A stretch of DNA of 33,416 nt from Candidatus Paenibacillus intestinavium (GTDB taxonomy: Bacteria > Bacillota > Bacilli > Paenibacillales > Paenibacillaceae), in NCBI GenBank assembly GCA_019113605.1, contig DXHF01000155.1, positions 1 through 33,416 on the forward strand, in the 5' to 3' direction. This document shows positions 17,556 through 24,951 of this stretch, one piece after another. The notes below the pieces were generated by a model. It saw only the letters and a program-made list of their open reading frames with translations. It made no database searches and was not told where the DNA came from. The position numbers were made by a program, and so were the translations under genes. Each line of letters opens with the position of its first letter. Within the stretch, counting starts at the first letter, position 1.

Positions 17556-18341
17556 CTAAAGCTCTCTATAGGCTGGCTGCATCATCCCTTGAGGGACTTG
17601 ATCCTCGGGAAAATCATAATATGGCGACTGAACCGCTACTTCAGATTGCATTGGCGTCTCTGTTTCTTGATATGGCTCATCTACATACATAATTCTACGT
17701 TGAATTTGCATAAGCCCGTTCACGATACGTAGCGCGATCCAGAAGAGTACTAGACCAAAGCCTACATACAGCATATATTGCTGATTTAACGTCCAATCGA
17801 TATGGAAATAACTGAACAAGCTATGTTCCAAAATATCAACCTGGATTTCATTCATCAAAATGATATGCACAGCTGGCAATGTAATAAATCCAAGTGCTAG
17901 TGAAATTACCGTAACCATAATAACAAAAAATACGATGCTTGTTACAAATCTTAGTAGCACGAGTAGCAGATTGCGAATAAATAACTTACCGTCAAAACCT
18001 CTCACCATTTGCATAAACCAATTCTGCCTTGCTTCAGACTGCTCATTATTAGTATATGGAACAGTAGGATTCGGTAAAGCCAAAATTTGTCGTATCATAT
18101 TTTGTTCAAAATTCACTATCCCATTTAACAGCTTTGCTACCCCAAAAAACAGCGGTATTCCGATAAATATTGGAGTAAGACCGATTGATAAAACAATTCC
18201 TGTTATCGCTATTGTAAAGTAGATAATCCCTAAGGGGAGAGACAGCAAAAAATAGAGAATCGTTGCATAAGTTTTTGGATTAAAAAGCACCCAGTTCACT
18301 TTACCTGTAGACGTTTTGTCAGTCGCTTCAATTGCCTTCAT
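17556..18341 (-). CDS. Membrane protein with putative PF13796-type sensor domain
   Basis: A 261-aa integral membrane protein. Its layout matches the 'putative sensor' domain of some Gram-positive kinases: TYATILYFLLSLPLGIIYFT, then IGLTPIFIGIPLFFGVAKLL, a cytosolic loop, and further helices (VTSIVFFVIMVTVISLALGF; YMLYVGFGLVLFWIALRIV). The C-terminal tail is Gln/Pro/Glu-rich and cytosolic. No kinase domain is attached. It lies directly upstream of pspA in the same orientation, separated by a hairpin, so a link to membrane stress is plausible but unproven. AAGGAAG lies nine bases before the ATG. A 12-codon ORF (MKLKEVYEDEGN) overlaps its start in another frame. Confidence 0.7.
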   Translation of the reverse strand: MKAIEATDKTSTGKVNWVLFNPKTYATILYFLLSLPLGIIYFTIAITGIVLSIGLTPIFIGIPLFFGVAKLLNGIVNFEQNMIRQILALPNPTVPYTNNEQSEARQNWFMQMVRGFDGKLFIRNLLLVLLRFVTSIVFFVIMVTVISLALGFITLPAVHIILMNEIQVDILEHSLFSYFHIDWTLNQQYMLYVGFGLVLFWIALRIVNGLMQIQRRIMYVDEPYQETETPMQSEVAVQSPYYDFPEDQVPQGMMQPAYREL

Positions 18342-18442
18342 CTTCGTACACTTCCTTCAGTTTCATAAGCTCACGCTCTAAGTTATAAATCCATTATAGC
18401 TTCATAATTTGCGTGATATAACCGACCTAGGAAGTGTTTGAG

Positions 18443-18460
18443 CCTAGTCTTTAGACTAGG
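18443..18460 (-). terminator. Short hairpin after the ECF41 sigma gene
   Basis: Perfect CCTAGTCT/AGACTAGG arms with a two-base centre, 12 bp past the sigma factor stop. The minus-strand tail (CTCAAAC) lacks a T run, so it may not terminate efficiently; it is the only hairpin in the gap 18342-18471. Confidence 0.4.
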
Positions 18461-18471
18461 GTTTGTCTAGT

Positions 18472-19344
18472 TCATACTAACTTATTCAATAAATGCTTCA
18501 ATTTTTCTGGGTTCCTAACAAAATACAGGTTGCGAATCGAACTCCTCTCGACATGCATAAGCACAACGGTCTCAATACCCACGTTTGTTCGGACGACAAC
18601 TCCTGTTTGGCCATTTATTTCTCTTATAGCGACTTGTATACTTCCCTCTTCAAATAGCGTCTTACGAACGAGGCCGAGAAGAAAGCGAGTGACGAGGTCA
18701 CGCGATTCAATAGGATGGACAGCGGCGACTGCTTTGCCTCCCCCATCGGAAACTAGCACAACATCTTCTGCGAGCATCGATACAACCGTATTTATGTTGT
18801 CTTGTTCGAGAGCTATAATGAATTGACGGACCCATTCCTCGCTTGCTGCTTCAACATGAATCTGCTCTTCGGTAGTAATTCCAATTTTCCCCTTTGCACG
18901 GCTTAGAACCTTACGGCAATTGACTTCGCTTTTGCCAATAATCTCTGCAATATCGCAGTATTCAAAACCGAATGCCTCCCTCAGCACAAAAACCGCCCGT
19001 TCCAAAGGAGATAACCTTTCAAGTAGCACAAGCATCGAATAAAATAATAACTCTTTACGTACAACGAATTCAAAGGATTCATCATTCGAAGTGAATATCG
19101 GTTCAGGAAGCCATTCTCCGAAATATCGTTCCCGCTTTTTACGTGCGGATTTGAGGAAATCCAAACAGCGATTCGTTGTCATTTTGCACAAATATGCTTT
19201 TGGCTCAACCAGAAGCTCAAGATCTACGTCACATATCTTCAGAAAGACGTCATGGACAATATCCTCCGCATCGGTGGACGATCCAGTCAGTTGGTAAGCA
19301 AGCGTATACAGCAAGCCTTTATACTGCTCATATAACTCTTGCAT
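18472..19344 (-). CDS. ECF41-family RNA polymerase sigma factor (SigJ-like)
   Basis: About 290 aa. Sigma region 2 covers residues of about 1-75 (YEQYKGLLYTLAYQLTGSST; DAEDIVHDVFLKI) and region 4 about 110-160 (LSPLERAVFVLREAFGFEYC). A fused C-terminal SnoaL/NTF2-like domain follows. All three ECF41 hallmarks are visible: WLPEP in the linker, DGGGK in the SnoaL domain, and NPEKL (usually NPDKL) near the C-terminus. In this family the C-terminal extension replaces a separate anti-sigma factor. The flavoprotein gene lies 41 bp upstream in the same direction, and its promoter matches the ECF41 consensus, so the operon is probably autoregulated. The track start adds eight residues; ATG 19344 is preferred. 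Confidence 0.93.
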   Translation of the reverse strand: MQELYEQYKGLLYTLAYQLTGSSTDAEDIVHDVFLKICDVDLELLVEPKAYLCKMTTNRCLDFLKSARKKRERYFGEWLPEPIFTSNDESFEFVVRKELLFYSMLVLLERLSPLERAVFVLREAFGFEYCDIAEIIGKSEVNCRKVLSRAKGKIGITTEEQIHVEAASEEWVRQFIIALEQDNINTVVSMLAEDVVLVSDGGGKAVAAVHPIESRDLVTRFLLGLVRKTLFEEGSIQVAIREINGQTGVVVRTNVGIETVVLMHVERSSIRNLYFVRNPEKLKHLLNKLV

Positions 19345-19385
19345 CGCATCACTTCCTTTCTTACACATTAATCATCTTTCTTCTA

Positions 19386-20567
19386 TTATAATAGACTTGC
19401 TGAATTCCAAGTGAATTTTCTTAGAATCCATCCGAGCTTACCTGTAAAAATAAAATCCATCCCCCAAAAGTGTGTCCATGCCATTCCTTTCTTCGGTCCC
19501 ATGCCAAAGCAGAAGAAGTCAATAAATCCCTTATGCTTGGGTGCCGGATGGCCTTCAAGATCGGCCAACACGATCTTAGCAAGCCTTGTAGCTTGAGCAA
19601 TGGCTTCCTTACACGTCTTTCCGTCCGCCTGTCCGCTGGCTGGATCTACGATCCGTGCGCAGTCTCCGATACTGTATACACCATGAGCATCGTGTACCCT
19701 GTAGCTTGGATCGACGATCAGATGTCCATCCGAGGTAATCGGTAGTCCAATATTTCGCAGATTAGGGTTGGGTAACAGCCCCAGCGTCCAGACACATAAA
19801 CCGACGGACATCATCTCACCGCTAGATAAGGTAAGTACTCCCTCTTTCTCCTGTAGTATTTTGACCTCATGGTTAACAGTAACACCACTAGTACGAAGAT
19901 AACGCTCTAGTTTCAATCCTACTTTAGGCGGACCATCTGGGAAGAGACTCTTGTTCGTGTTAATTAAATTTATCCTTACACTACTTGGGTCAAGTCCTAA
20001 TTTTTGTGCATCTTCACGTACGTAATAAGCCAGTTCGGCAGATGTCTCGATGCCACTTATGCCAGCACCAGCAACGGCAATAGTCATTAATCGTTGACGC
20101 TCTCTAGCATTTGTTTCGATAACAGCTTTCTTTAAGTTTGCACGCCACGTTTCCTTAATTTGAAGTGAGGTAGCCAAGCTCGCCAAAGCAATCCCTCCTT
20201 GAGCAAGATCAGGCTGCCGCACGACGCTACCTATCGCCACAACAATAATGTCATAGTACATCGATTTCCAATTTCCATTAACATCCTGGTAGTTCAACTT
20301 CTTGGGCTCTGATTCAATGTTCTTTACGGTAGCTTGAACGAATTCAACACCTTTAGGAAACAATTCCGTCAGAGAGACTCTAATATCTTCATTCGTGACC
20401 GCGGGCTTGAAGAGCAATACTTTACGCAAGTGATGCGGATTTTTATCAATTAGAATAAGTCGAAGAGGACGCTTGTTTGCTTTGTCCTTAAATGTATTTC
20501 GAATCGCTTTGACGGCATTAATACCAGCATATCCTCCACCGATGACTATACATGTCAACTCTTTCAT
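19386..20567 (-). CDS. NDH-2-like FAD/NAD(P) oxidoreductase, probable ECF41 target
   Basis: About 393 aa, a pyridine nucleotide-disulphide oxidoreductase of the NADH dehydrogenase-2 type. FAD motif IVIGGGYAGINAVKAI at about residues 6-21, a TIAVAGAGISGIETSAELAY NAD-binding motif in the middle, and the second FAD motif GVYSIGDCARI near the C-terminus. No active-site CxxxxC of disulphide reductases is evident. The track ORF starts 23 codons earlier, but that stretch contains the promoter itself. The ATG at 20567 (MKELTC) has AGGAG eight bases upstream. ECF41 sigma genes are usually next to a carboxymuconolactone decarboxylase, an oxidoreductase or an epimerase; this is the oxidoreductase case. 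The electron acceptor is unknown. Confidence 0.88.
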   Translation of the reverse strand: MKELTCIVIGGGYAGINAVKAIRNTFKDKANKRPLRLILIDKNPHHLRKVLLFKPAVTNEDIRVSLTELFPKGVEFVQATVKNIESEPKKLNYQDVNGNWKSMYYDIIVVAIGSVVRQPDLAQGGIALASLATSLQIKETWRANLKKAVIETNARERQRLMTIAVAGAGISGIETSAELAYYVREDAQKLGLDPSSVRINLINTNKSLFPDGPPKVGLKLERYLRTSGVTVNHEVKILQEKEGVLTLSSGEMMSVGLCVWTLGLLPNPNLRNIGLPITSDGHLIVDPSYRVHDAHGVYSIGDCARIVDPASGQADGKTCKEAIAQATRLAKIVLADLEGHPAPKHKGFIDFFCFGMGPKKGMAWTHFWGMDFIFTGKLGWILRKFTWNSASLL

Positions 20568-20598
20568 GACAACCACTCCTATTTCGTTTTGCATATAT

Positions 20599-20625
20599 GA
20601 CGAGAATAGGGGAGTTTTTGTGACA
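20599..20625 (-). promoter_or_regulatory. ECF41 promoter TGTCACA-N16-CGTC
   Basis: On the minus strand TGTCACA (20625-20619) is followed by exactly 16 bases and then CGTC (20602-20599), about 30 bases upstream of the flavoprotein ATG. This equals the published ECF41 consensus as I know it, with no mismatch. It would drive the flavoprotein and the sigma gene as one autoregulated transcript. Confidence 0.85.
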
Positions 20626-20696
20626 CAACACAACATTTATTTACGAGTAACATGCTAGATTACGAAGAAGAATGCGTTGCTGCCATTTGATACTCC

Positions 20697-20731
20697 AAGA
20701 AGTCCAAGCGCAAACTTCGCTTGGACTTCTT
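20697..20731 (-). terminator. Hairpin downstream of the TetR gene
   Basis: Perfect 14-bp arms (AAGAAGTCCAAGCG/CGCTTGGACTTCTT) with a 7-base loop, about 70 bp past the tetR stop. There is no real T run on either strand, so it may be a weak terminator or transcript-end stabiliser. Confidence 0.5.
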
Positions 20732-20801
20732 GCATACTTGATATTCGACGAACTTCTGAAGCATTTCTCCTGCTGCTTACTTCAGCGAATGGAGATCCCA
20801 C

Positions 20802-21362
20802 TTAGGTTCTATCAATCCCAGTCCGTATGTAAGGGATTACTAATTGGATAAATTGTTCCGACAGCATCTTCTGACTATCTCTTCTCCATTCTACAGAAGC
20901 GCCATAGATTCCCCAACTTAGTAGGACAGCTGTAATTTTAAGAGCTTCATCCTCTTCAGTTTTATTTTGTTTTAACAACATTTTATGAAAAATAACTTCG
21001 AGCTGTTCTCTAATAATGCGGGCAATTGTATCTTCGTAACCTCTATGGCAACGATTGGATAGTGACTTTTGAAAATCTGTTATAGCTTTGAAAATACTAA
21101 CGAAGACTTCTTCATTTAGCTCATTATTTTGGTAAAACTCATAATTCAAATTAACTAACAATACTTCTGATAATACCTTTTCCAACAAGTCATATATATC
21201 TTCGAAATGATAATAAAAAGTTGCACGATTAATCATCGCTTCTGTAGTTATATCTTTTATAGTAATATCCTTAAATTCCTTTTTCCCAGAAAGTTCAATA
21301 AAAGAATCCATAATTAGTTTGCGGGTGCGCAGAACTCGAGGGTCCGTCTTTGATTCAGTCAT
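20802..21362 (-). CDS. TetR/AcrR family repressor
   Basis: 186 aa. The N-terminal TetR helix-turn-helix is clear: RTRKLIMDSFIELSGKKEFK, DITIKDITTEAMINRATFYYHF. The C-terminal ligand domain (about residues 65-186) is all-helical and resembles the DhaS/TetR_C_33-like group, but the ligand cannot be read. It is transcribed away from the DsbA-like/YdhR-like pair across 141 bp, the usual layout for a local repressor that controls its divergent neighbour and itself. AGGAGG lies just before the ATG. Confidence 0.9.
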   Translation of the reverse strand: MTESKTDPRVLRTRKLIMDSFIELSGKKEFKDITIKDITTEAMINRATFYYHFEDIYDLLEKVLSEVLLVNLNYEFYQNNELNEEVFVSIFKAITDFQKSLSNRCHRGYEDTIARIIREQLEVIFHKMLLKQNKTEEDEALKITAVLLSWGIYGASVEWRRDSQKMLSEQFIQLVIPYIRTGIDRT

Positions 21363-21398
21363 TTTGTTAACCTCCTACTTTTCAAACAAATTCTTAAA

Positions 21399-21424
21399 TG
21401 TGTTGTATAAACGACAAATCCACA
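21399..21424. promoter_or_regulatory. Candidate operator in the tetR-dsbA divergent region
   Basis: An imperfect dyad: TGTGTTGT, seven bases, then ACAA-ATC-CACA. It is the best inverted repeat between the divergent genes and is of TetR operator size. The match is incomplete in AT-rich DNA, so this is tentative. Confidence 0.3.
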
Positions 21425-21503
21425 CAATTATTGGTGTTGTTAATAATTATTATGATCTAAAATTCAATTACAGGCAAATTAAATTAGAAATGAGGACATT
21501 ATA

Positions 21504-22433
21504 ATGACGAACAATAATAATATGGTATGTGATCTAAAAACAGGTGTATGTGGAGTAGCTGGAGAAGAGGATATGGAGGTTATTGATTTTAATCAACCTC
21601 AAAAAATGGTGAATCTTTATTATGTGACTGACCCTATTTGTTCACATTGCTGGGCACTTGAACCTGAGCTTCGTCGTTTTGTAGAGCAATACGGAGGTTA
21701 TGTTAAATTTCATACAGTTATGGGTGGTTTGCTAGAAAAATGGCATGACGGACCAATCGATCCTGCTAATGGAATTAATAAACCAGCCGATGTGGCTGTT
21801 CACTGGAGAGAAGTTGGACAATATTCGAGAATGCCAATTGACGGTACTTTAATGATTGATAATCCAGTACAATCTTCCTACCCTCCCTCTCGTGTATTTA
21901 AGGTGATTCAAAAAAATCATACTGATGTAGCAGCATCCGAATATTTACGCCGTTCAAGAGAAGCACTTTTCGCATTTAATCAAAATATTTCAGATAAAAC
22001 CGTTATGATTGAAATCGTAAATAAACTCGGCCTTGATGGAGAAGCTATTGTTAATGAAGCTGAACAACCCCTCGGTCTACAATTGCTACATGAAGATTTT
22101 GATCTAGTTAGAAGCTTGGGTGTTAGTGGCTTCCCGACTATTGTTATGACCAATGAAGAAAACAAAGGTGTAAAAATTGTTGGCGCCCGTTCGTTGGAAT
22201 ACTATGTCAACGGATTGAAAAAAGTTCTAAATCTCGATGAATTACAACCGAAACCAATCCCTTCCCTTTCTAGCTTGCTTGAAAAAGAAAAACTGCTTTT
22301 CTCCAAAGAAATTGAAGTAATGTACGATGTTGAACAAGCAAATGTTAAATCTTTTATTGAACAGGAACTTTCAACAGATCGTTATGAAGTGAACGAAATT
22401 TTAGGAGAATTGTATTTTACTACTACTAAATAA
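21504..22433 (+). CDS. DsbA/FrnE-like thioredoxin-fold protein (SpxH/YjbH-related)
   Basis: 309 aa. A DsbA-like thioredoxin fold begins with NLYYVTDPICSHCWALEPEL, active-site C46-S-H-C49. The helical insert (FKVIQKNHTDVAASEYLRRS) and the cis-Pro loop GVSGFPTIV are both present. A short N-terminal extension holds a second Cys pair (C9 and C16, in CDLKTGVCG). No signal peptide, so it is cytosolic, as in the ClpXP adaptor SpxH/YjbH and FrnE groups. It forms a pair with the YdhR-like gene 19 bp downstream and is divergent from TetR. A role in thiol or electrophile stress is likely; the specific partner is unknown. GAGG eight bases before the ATG supports the start. Confidence 0.85.
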   Translation: MTNNNNMVCDLKTGVCGVAGEEDMEVIDFNQPQKMVNLYYVTDPICSHCWALEPELRRFVEQYGGYVKFHTVMGGLLEKWHDGPIDPANGINKPADVAVHWREVGQYSRMPIDGTLMIDNPVQSSYPPSRVFKVIQKNHTDVAASEYLRRSREALFAFNQNISDKTVMIEIVNKLGLDGEAIVNEAEQPLGLQLLHEDFDLVRSLGVSGFPTIVMTNEENKGVKIVGARSLEYYVNGLKKVLNLDELQPKPIPSLSSLLEKEKLLFSKEIEVMYDVEQANVKSFIEQELSTDRYEVNEILGELYFTTTK

Positions 22434-22452
22434 ACGAAGGTGAGTGACCATC

Positions 22453-22758
22453 ATGGCGTACGTATTACAAGTAGATTTTAAAATGAATGGACCGTTCGGA
22501 GATGAAATGGCAGAGGAGTTTTCAGATTTAGCGAAAAGTATCAACGACGAGGATGGATTTATGTGGAAAATCTGGACAGAAAGTCCCGAAACAAATGAGG
22601 CCGGTGGAATTTATATGTTCGAAACAAAAGAAACTGCTGAAAAATATAACGTTATGCACACTAGCAGATTAGCTGGTTTTGGCATAACAGATGTCAATGC
22701 AAAAATCTTTTCTATCAATTCCAAGCTTACTGAAATCAATAAAGGACCTGTAATGTAA
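22453..22758 (+). CDS. YdhR-like putative mono-oxygenase (dimeric alpha-beta barrel)
   Basis: 101 aa from the ATG at 22453, the length of the YdhR family. Features: MAYVLQVDFKMNGPFGDEMA, then DEDGFMWKIWTESPETNEAG and GGIYMFETKETAEKYNVMH, as in YdhR and related small ferredoxin-like-fold proteins. These are proposed cofactor-free oxygenases acting on aromatic or quinone-like compounds. The track begins at a GTG three codons earlier; AAGGTGAG is better spaced for 22453. It follows the DsbA-like gene by 19 bp, so the two form an operon, probably under the divergent TetR. Confidence 0.88.
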   Translation: MAYVLQVDFKMNGPFGDEMAEEFSDLAKSINDEDGFMWKIWTESPETNEAGGIYMFETKETAEKYNVMHTSRLAGFGITDVNAKIFSINSKLTEINKGPVM

Positions 22759-22862
22759 ATAAAAACCTACAGAATGCGTAGCTCCAGTTTTAACACCCTT
22801 ATTTGGGGTATCCGCGTATGATGACAGTCTTATGAGAGACAGGGAACATCGTCAATTATAAG

Positions 22863-22934
22863 AAGGTATTGCAGCTCACGAAGGATCTGTCCATTCAATC
22901 GGATCAAGGCTTCCAATATATATCTCAGGCTACC
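22863..22934 (+). pseudogene. Fragment of an IS3-family transposase (rve domain)
   Basis: One plus-strand frame reads DLSIQSDQGFQYISQA, matching the second-Asp region of IS3/IS150-type integrase domains (HSDQGxQYTS). The upstream and downstream parts are unrecognisable and no terminal repeats are seen. A small scar of an old insertion in the 350-bp gap between the YdhR-like gene and the SEDS gene. Confidence 0.5.
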
Positions 22935-22965
22935 AGCGCGCACCGATCAAATATCGATGTGCGCT
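22935..22965 (+). terminator. Hairpin, probable terminator after the YdhR-like gene
   Basis: AGCGCGCACCGAT pairs with ATCGATGTGCGCT through a few G-T pairs around a 5-base loop; a T-rich tail (TTTGTTTCTTTT) starts about 10 bases later on the plus strand. It could end the DsbA/YdhR transcript. The rest of 22966-23108 shows nothing clear. Confidence 0.5.
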
Positions 22966-23108
22966 AGAAGCTTTGTTTCTTTTAGCTGTCTTCTTGATTG
23001 GGATATGACCAAATTTGAATTCTAATGAATTGGAATCAAAGTCGTTATGTTATTATCAGACTCGATCCAGGAAATAGACTGTGCATCATTCACTAATCTT
23101 ATCTAATC

Positions 23109-24446
23109 TTATAAATTACTTGGCAGCCTTTCATGCACAACATCTGTTCGACGATAGACCGAAAGAATCAATCCAAGCAGTACTATATTGACCAAAAACC
23201 CAATCCCACCAAAAGAAACAAATGGAAGAGTTACGGACATTGGTGCCATAACACCTATATTTGCTAGAACATATAACACAATCTGTCCAGTAAGGGCAAG
23301 GCAGGCTGCAAAAGAAACAAGAAATCCATACGCATTTTTTTGTTTCAACACAGATACAAACATTCTAAAAATAAGTATAAGTAGAAGAACAATTACTGCA
23401 ATTCCAGAAATATAGCCAAATCTTGCGATAATGTAAGTTAATAACAAATCCGTTGACCACATTGGCAAAATACGATCAATACCTATGGTCTCTATCTTAT
23501 CTTCAAGTGTAGCCATCCCAATAGGCCTAGCTGCCGAAACTAGCTTCCTTACCATGAATAGTTGATACCAGGAACCAGATGGGTCTTGTACCGGATTAAA
23601 GATCATTGTAATTCTTTCAACTATTCTTTCAACTAAGTAGGGATTTCTGCTCTTTGCAATAAAATTTGCTAGTATAGACAGTAAAAAAGTTGGTACATAT
23701 ACGAGTACATAGCTTAACTTCTTATTGCCGCCGAAAAATCCCTTTGCTATAGCTACTGTTAAAATAATTAGACATGAGATCGTAAGTAATGCTAGAGCAG
23801 AAAAAGATGGAGCCGATATACATAACAATGCTACCCCTGCATAAAACAAACCTGAAAAAACAATACCTAAATACCCCTTGTTTCTAAATCCATAAATAAT
23901 TCCAGCAAATAAAGGAATACAAATTAATGTTGTATAGTAGACATGTTGGTATGTCCCATTAATCTTAGATGAGGTTAGAAACCCCGCTGCCGCAATAACA
24001 AAAACCACAAAATATGCAACCTTGGAATAGCGACCAAGCCATCTATAATCAAAAAAGTACATAATCGCAAATGCTGCTATGCCGATTGGTGCATATTGAA
24101 GAAAGTCTGAAAACATATTTATACTATATTTGTTTACGCCTGAAAAAATGTATTGGAATAGACCACCTAGCACCACTAGTATCGCAGCCATGGATAGGAT
24201 TGACCAATCCGTTTTTGGTCTATGAGTCTTGTCTAACTGTTTACCAACAATAGCCGGATCACCCATTTGTTCCACTGCCTTCAAATTTGCAGTTTCTTCA
24301 TCAATCCCTTGATCTATGTACTTATTTTTCTGATCTTCAATATGATCCAAAAGCTCCCTTGTTATATGTTCATGGATGCTTTTGAAGCGAACCTCTTTAC
24401 AAACCCCTTGTATAAAATGTTGAACATGCTGATTAGTCGAGTGCAT
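23109..24446 (-). CDS. SEDS (FtsW/RodA/SpoVE) protein with N-terminal cytosolic prefix domain
   Basis: 445 aa. Residues 1-75 form a charged helical 'permease prefix' domain (HITRELLDHIEDQKNKYIDQ, QMGDPAIVGKQLD). About ten transmembrane helices of the SEDS family follow. The loop LPMWSTDLLLTYIIARFG matches LPxxxTDFIFAxxxEE(L/F)G of RodA/FtsW, and the Asp needed for peptidoglycan polymerase activity is kept. The C-terminal VTLPFVSFGGIGFLVNIVLLG matches the family signature. In contrast the usual QPDLGTA segment reads APSFSAL. AGGAGG precedes the ATG, which overlaps the upstream padR by 14 bp. Probably a non-housekeeping cell-wall polymerase expressed on stress. No partner class B PBP is nearby. 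Confidence 0.85.
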   Translation of the reverse strand: MHSTNQHVQHFIQGVCKEVRFKSIHEHITRELLDHIEDQKNKYIDQGIDEETANLKAVEQMGDPAIVGKQLDKTHRPKTDWSILSMAAILVVLGGLFQYIFSGVNKYSINMFSDFLQYAPIGIAAFAIMYFFDYRWLGRYSKVAYFVVFVIAAAGFLTSSKINGTYQHVYYTTLICIPLFAGIIYGFRNKGYLGIVFSGLFYAGVALLCISAPSFSALALLTISCLIILTVAIAKGFFGGNKKLSYVLVYVPTFLLSILANFIAKSRNPYLVERIVERITMIFNPVQDPSGSWYQLFMVRKLVSAARPIGMATLEDKIETIGIDRILPMWSTDLLLTYIIARFGYISGIAVIVLLLILIFRMFVSVLKQKNAYGFLVSFAACLALTGQIVLYVLANIGVMAPMSVTLPFVSFGGIGFLVNIVLLGLILSVYRRTDVVHERLPSNL

Positions 24447-24777
24447 AGTTTGATCCTCCTAGCACTTGATTTACAGTAAATGTATAAGTTATCCATTCAG
24501 ATTTCTTCTCTTCAAAAAGTTTCTTACCGCGCTTCGTAATTCGATAGTACTTGCGTGCCCTTTCACTTTCGGATACTTGTTCATAGCATTCTACCATCCC
24601 TTGATTTTCCAAGTTATGTAGTAGGGGGTATAGTGTGCCTGCTTTAAGAGTAAATACATTTTCTGAACGTCGTTCTAATTCATCAATCATTTGGTATCCA
24701 TACATATCACTACTATTAAGCAATTTGAGTATTAGCATTGTTGTACTGCCACTTATAAGACTTTTATCAATCTTCAT
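24433..24777 (-). CDS. PadR family transcriptional repressor
   Basis: 114 aa, a compact PadR with a winged helix: LILKLLNSSDMYGYQMIDEL, then TLKAGTLYPLLHNLENQGMV and KYYRITKRGKKLFEEK. The short length is typical of the PadR_s1 type. The SEDS gene begins inside its 3' end, so the two are cotranscribed and probably translationally coupled. A 48-bp palindrome over the promoter is the likely operator, giving autorepression. No strong ribosome binding site at normal distance is seen (AAGGAT is about 14 bases away). Confidence 0.92.
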   Translation of the reverse strand: MKIDKSLISGSTTMLILKLLNSSDMYGYQMIDELERRSENVFTLKAGTLYPLLHNLENQGMVECYEQVSESERARKYYRITKRGKKLFEEKKSEWITYTFTVNQVLGGSNYALD

Positions 24778-24800
24778 TTAATTAATTCACATCCTTAACT

Positions 24801-24848
24801 CATATATCGATCATCTATACATAATATAGTATAGATGATCGATATATG
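24801..24848. promoter_or_regulatory. 48-bp perfect palindrome, probable PadR operator
   Basis: Perfect 20-bp arms (CATATATCGATCATCTATAC and its complement) around an 8-base centre, directly upstream of padR. The promoter lies in it, so a bound repressor would block RNA polymerase. As a hairpin it lacks a T tract and starts upstream of the coding region, which argues for an operator and not a terminator. Confidence 0.75.
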
Positions 24849-24852
24849 TCAA
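24823..24852 (-). promoter_or_regulatory. SigA-type promoter of padR-SEDS operon
   Basis: Minus-strand TTGACA (24852-24847) and TATATT (24828-24823) with an 18-base spacer. The -35 is a consensus match; the spacer and -10 lie inside the palindrome. Confidence 0.6.
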
Positions 24853-24875
24853 TAACATGCAGTCCTCCAAATGTA

Positions 24876-24903
24876 TAAAAAAAACCGGCATTTCTGCCGT
24901 TAA
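24876..24903 (-). terminator. Rho-independent terminator after the AlkC-like gene
   Basis: Minus strand ACGGCA-GAAA-TGCCGGT followed by eight T residues. It lies 49 bp past the stop and just before the padR promoter, separating the two units. Confidence 0.85.
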
Positions 24904-24951
24904 AGTATTGGTGGAACATATGAAATTCTAACTTTTCCCCTTCTTTGCCAA

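Noticed and set aside
20568-20636. N-terminal extension of the flavoprotein in the ORF track (MLCCVTKTPLF...)
   Set aside because: The stretch contains the ECF41 promoter and its predicted start site, so it cannot be translated from that transcript; the family FAD motif begins right after ATG 20567.
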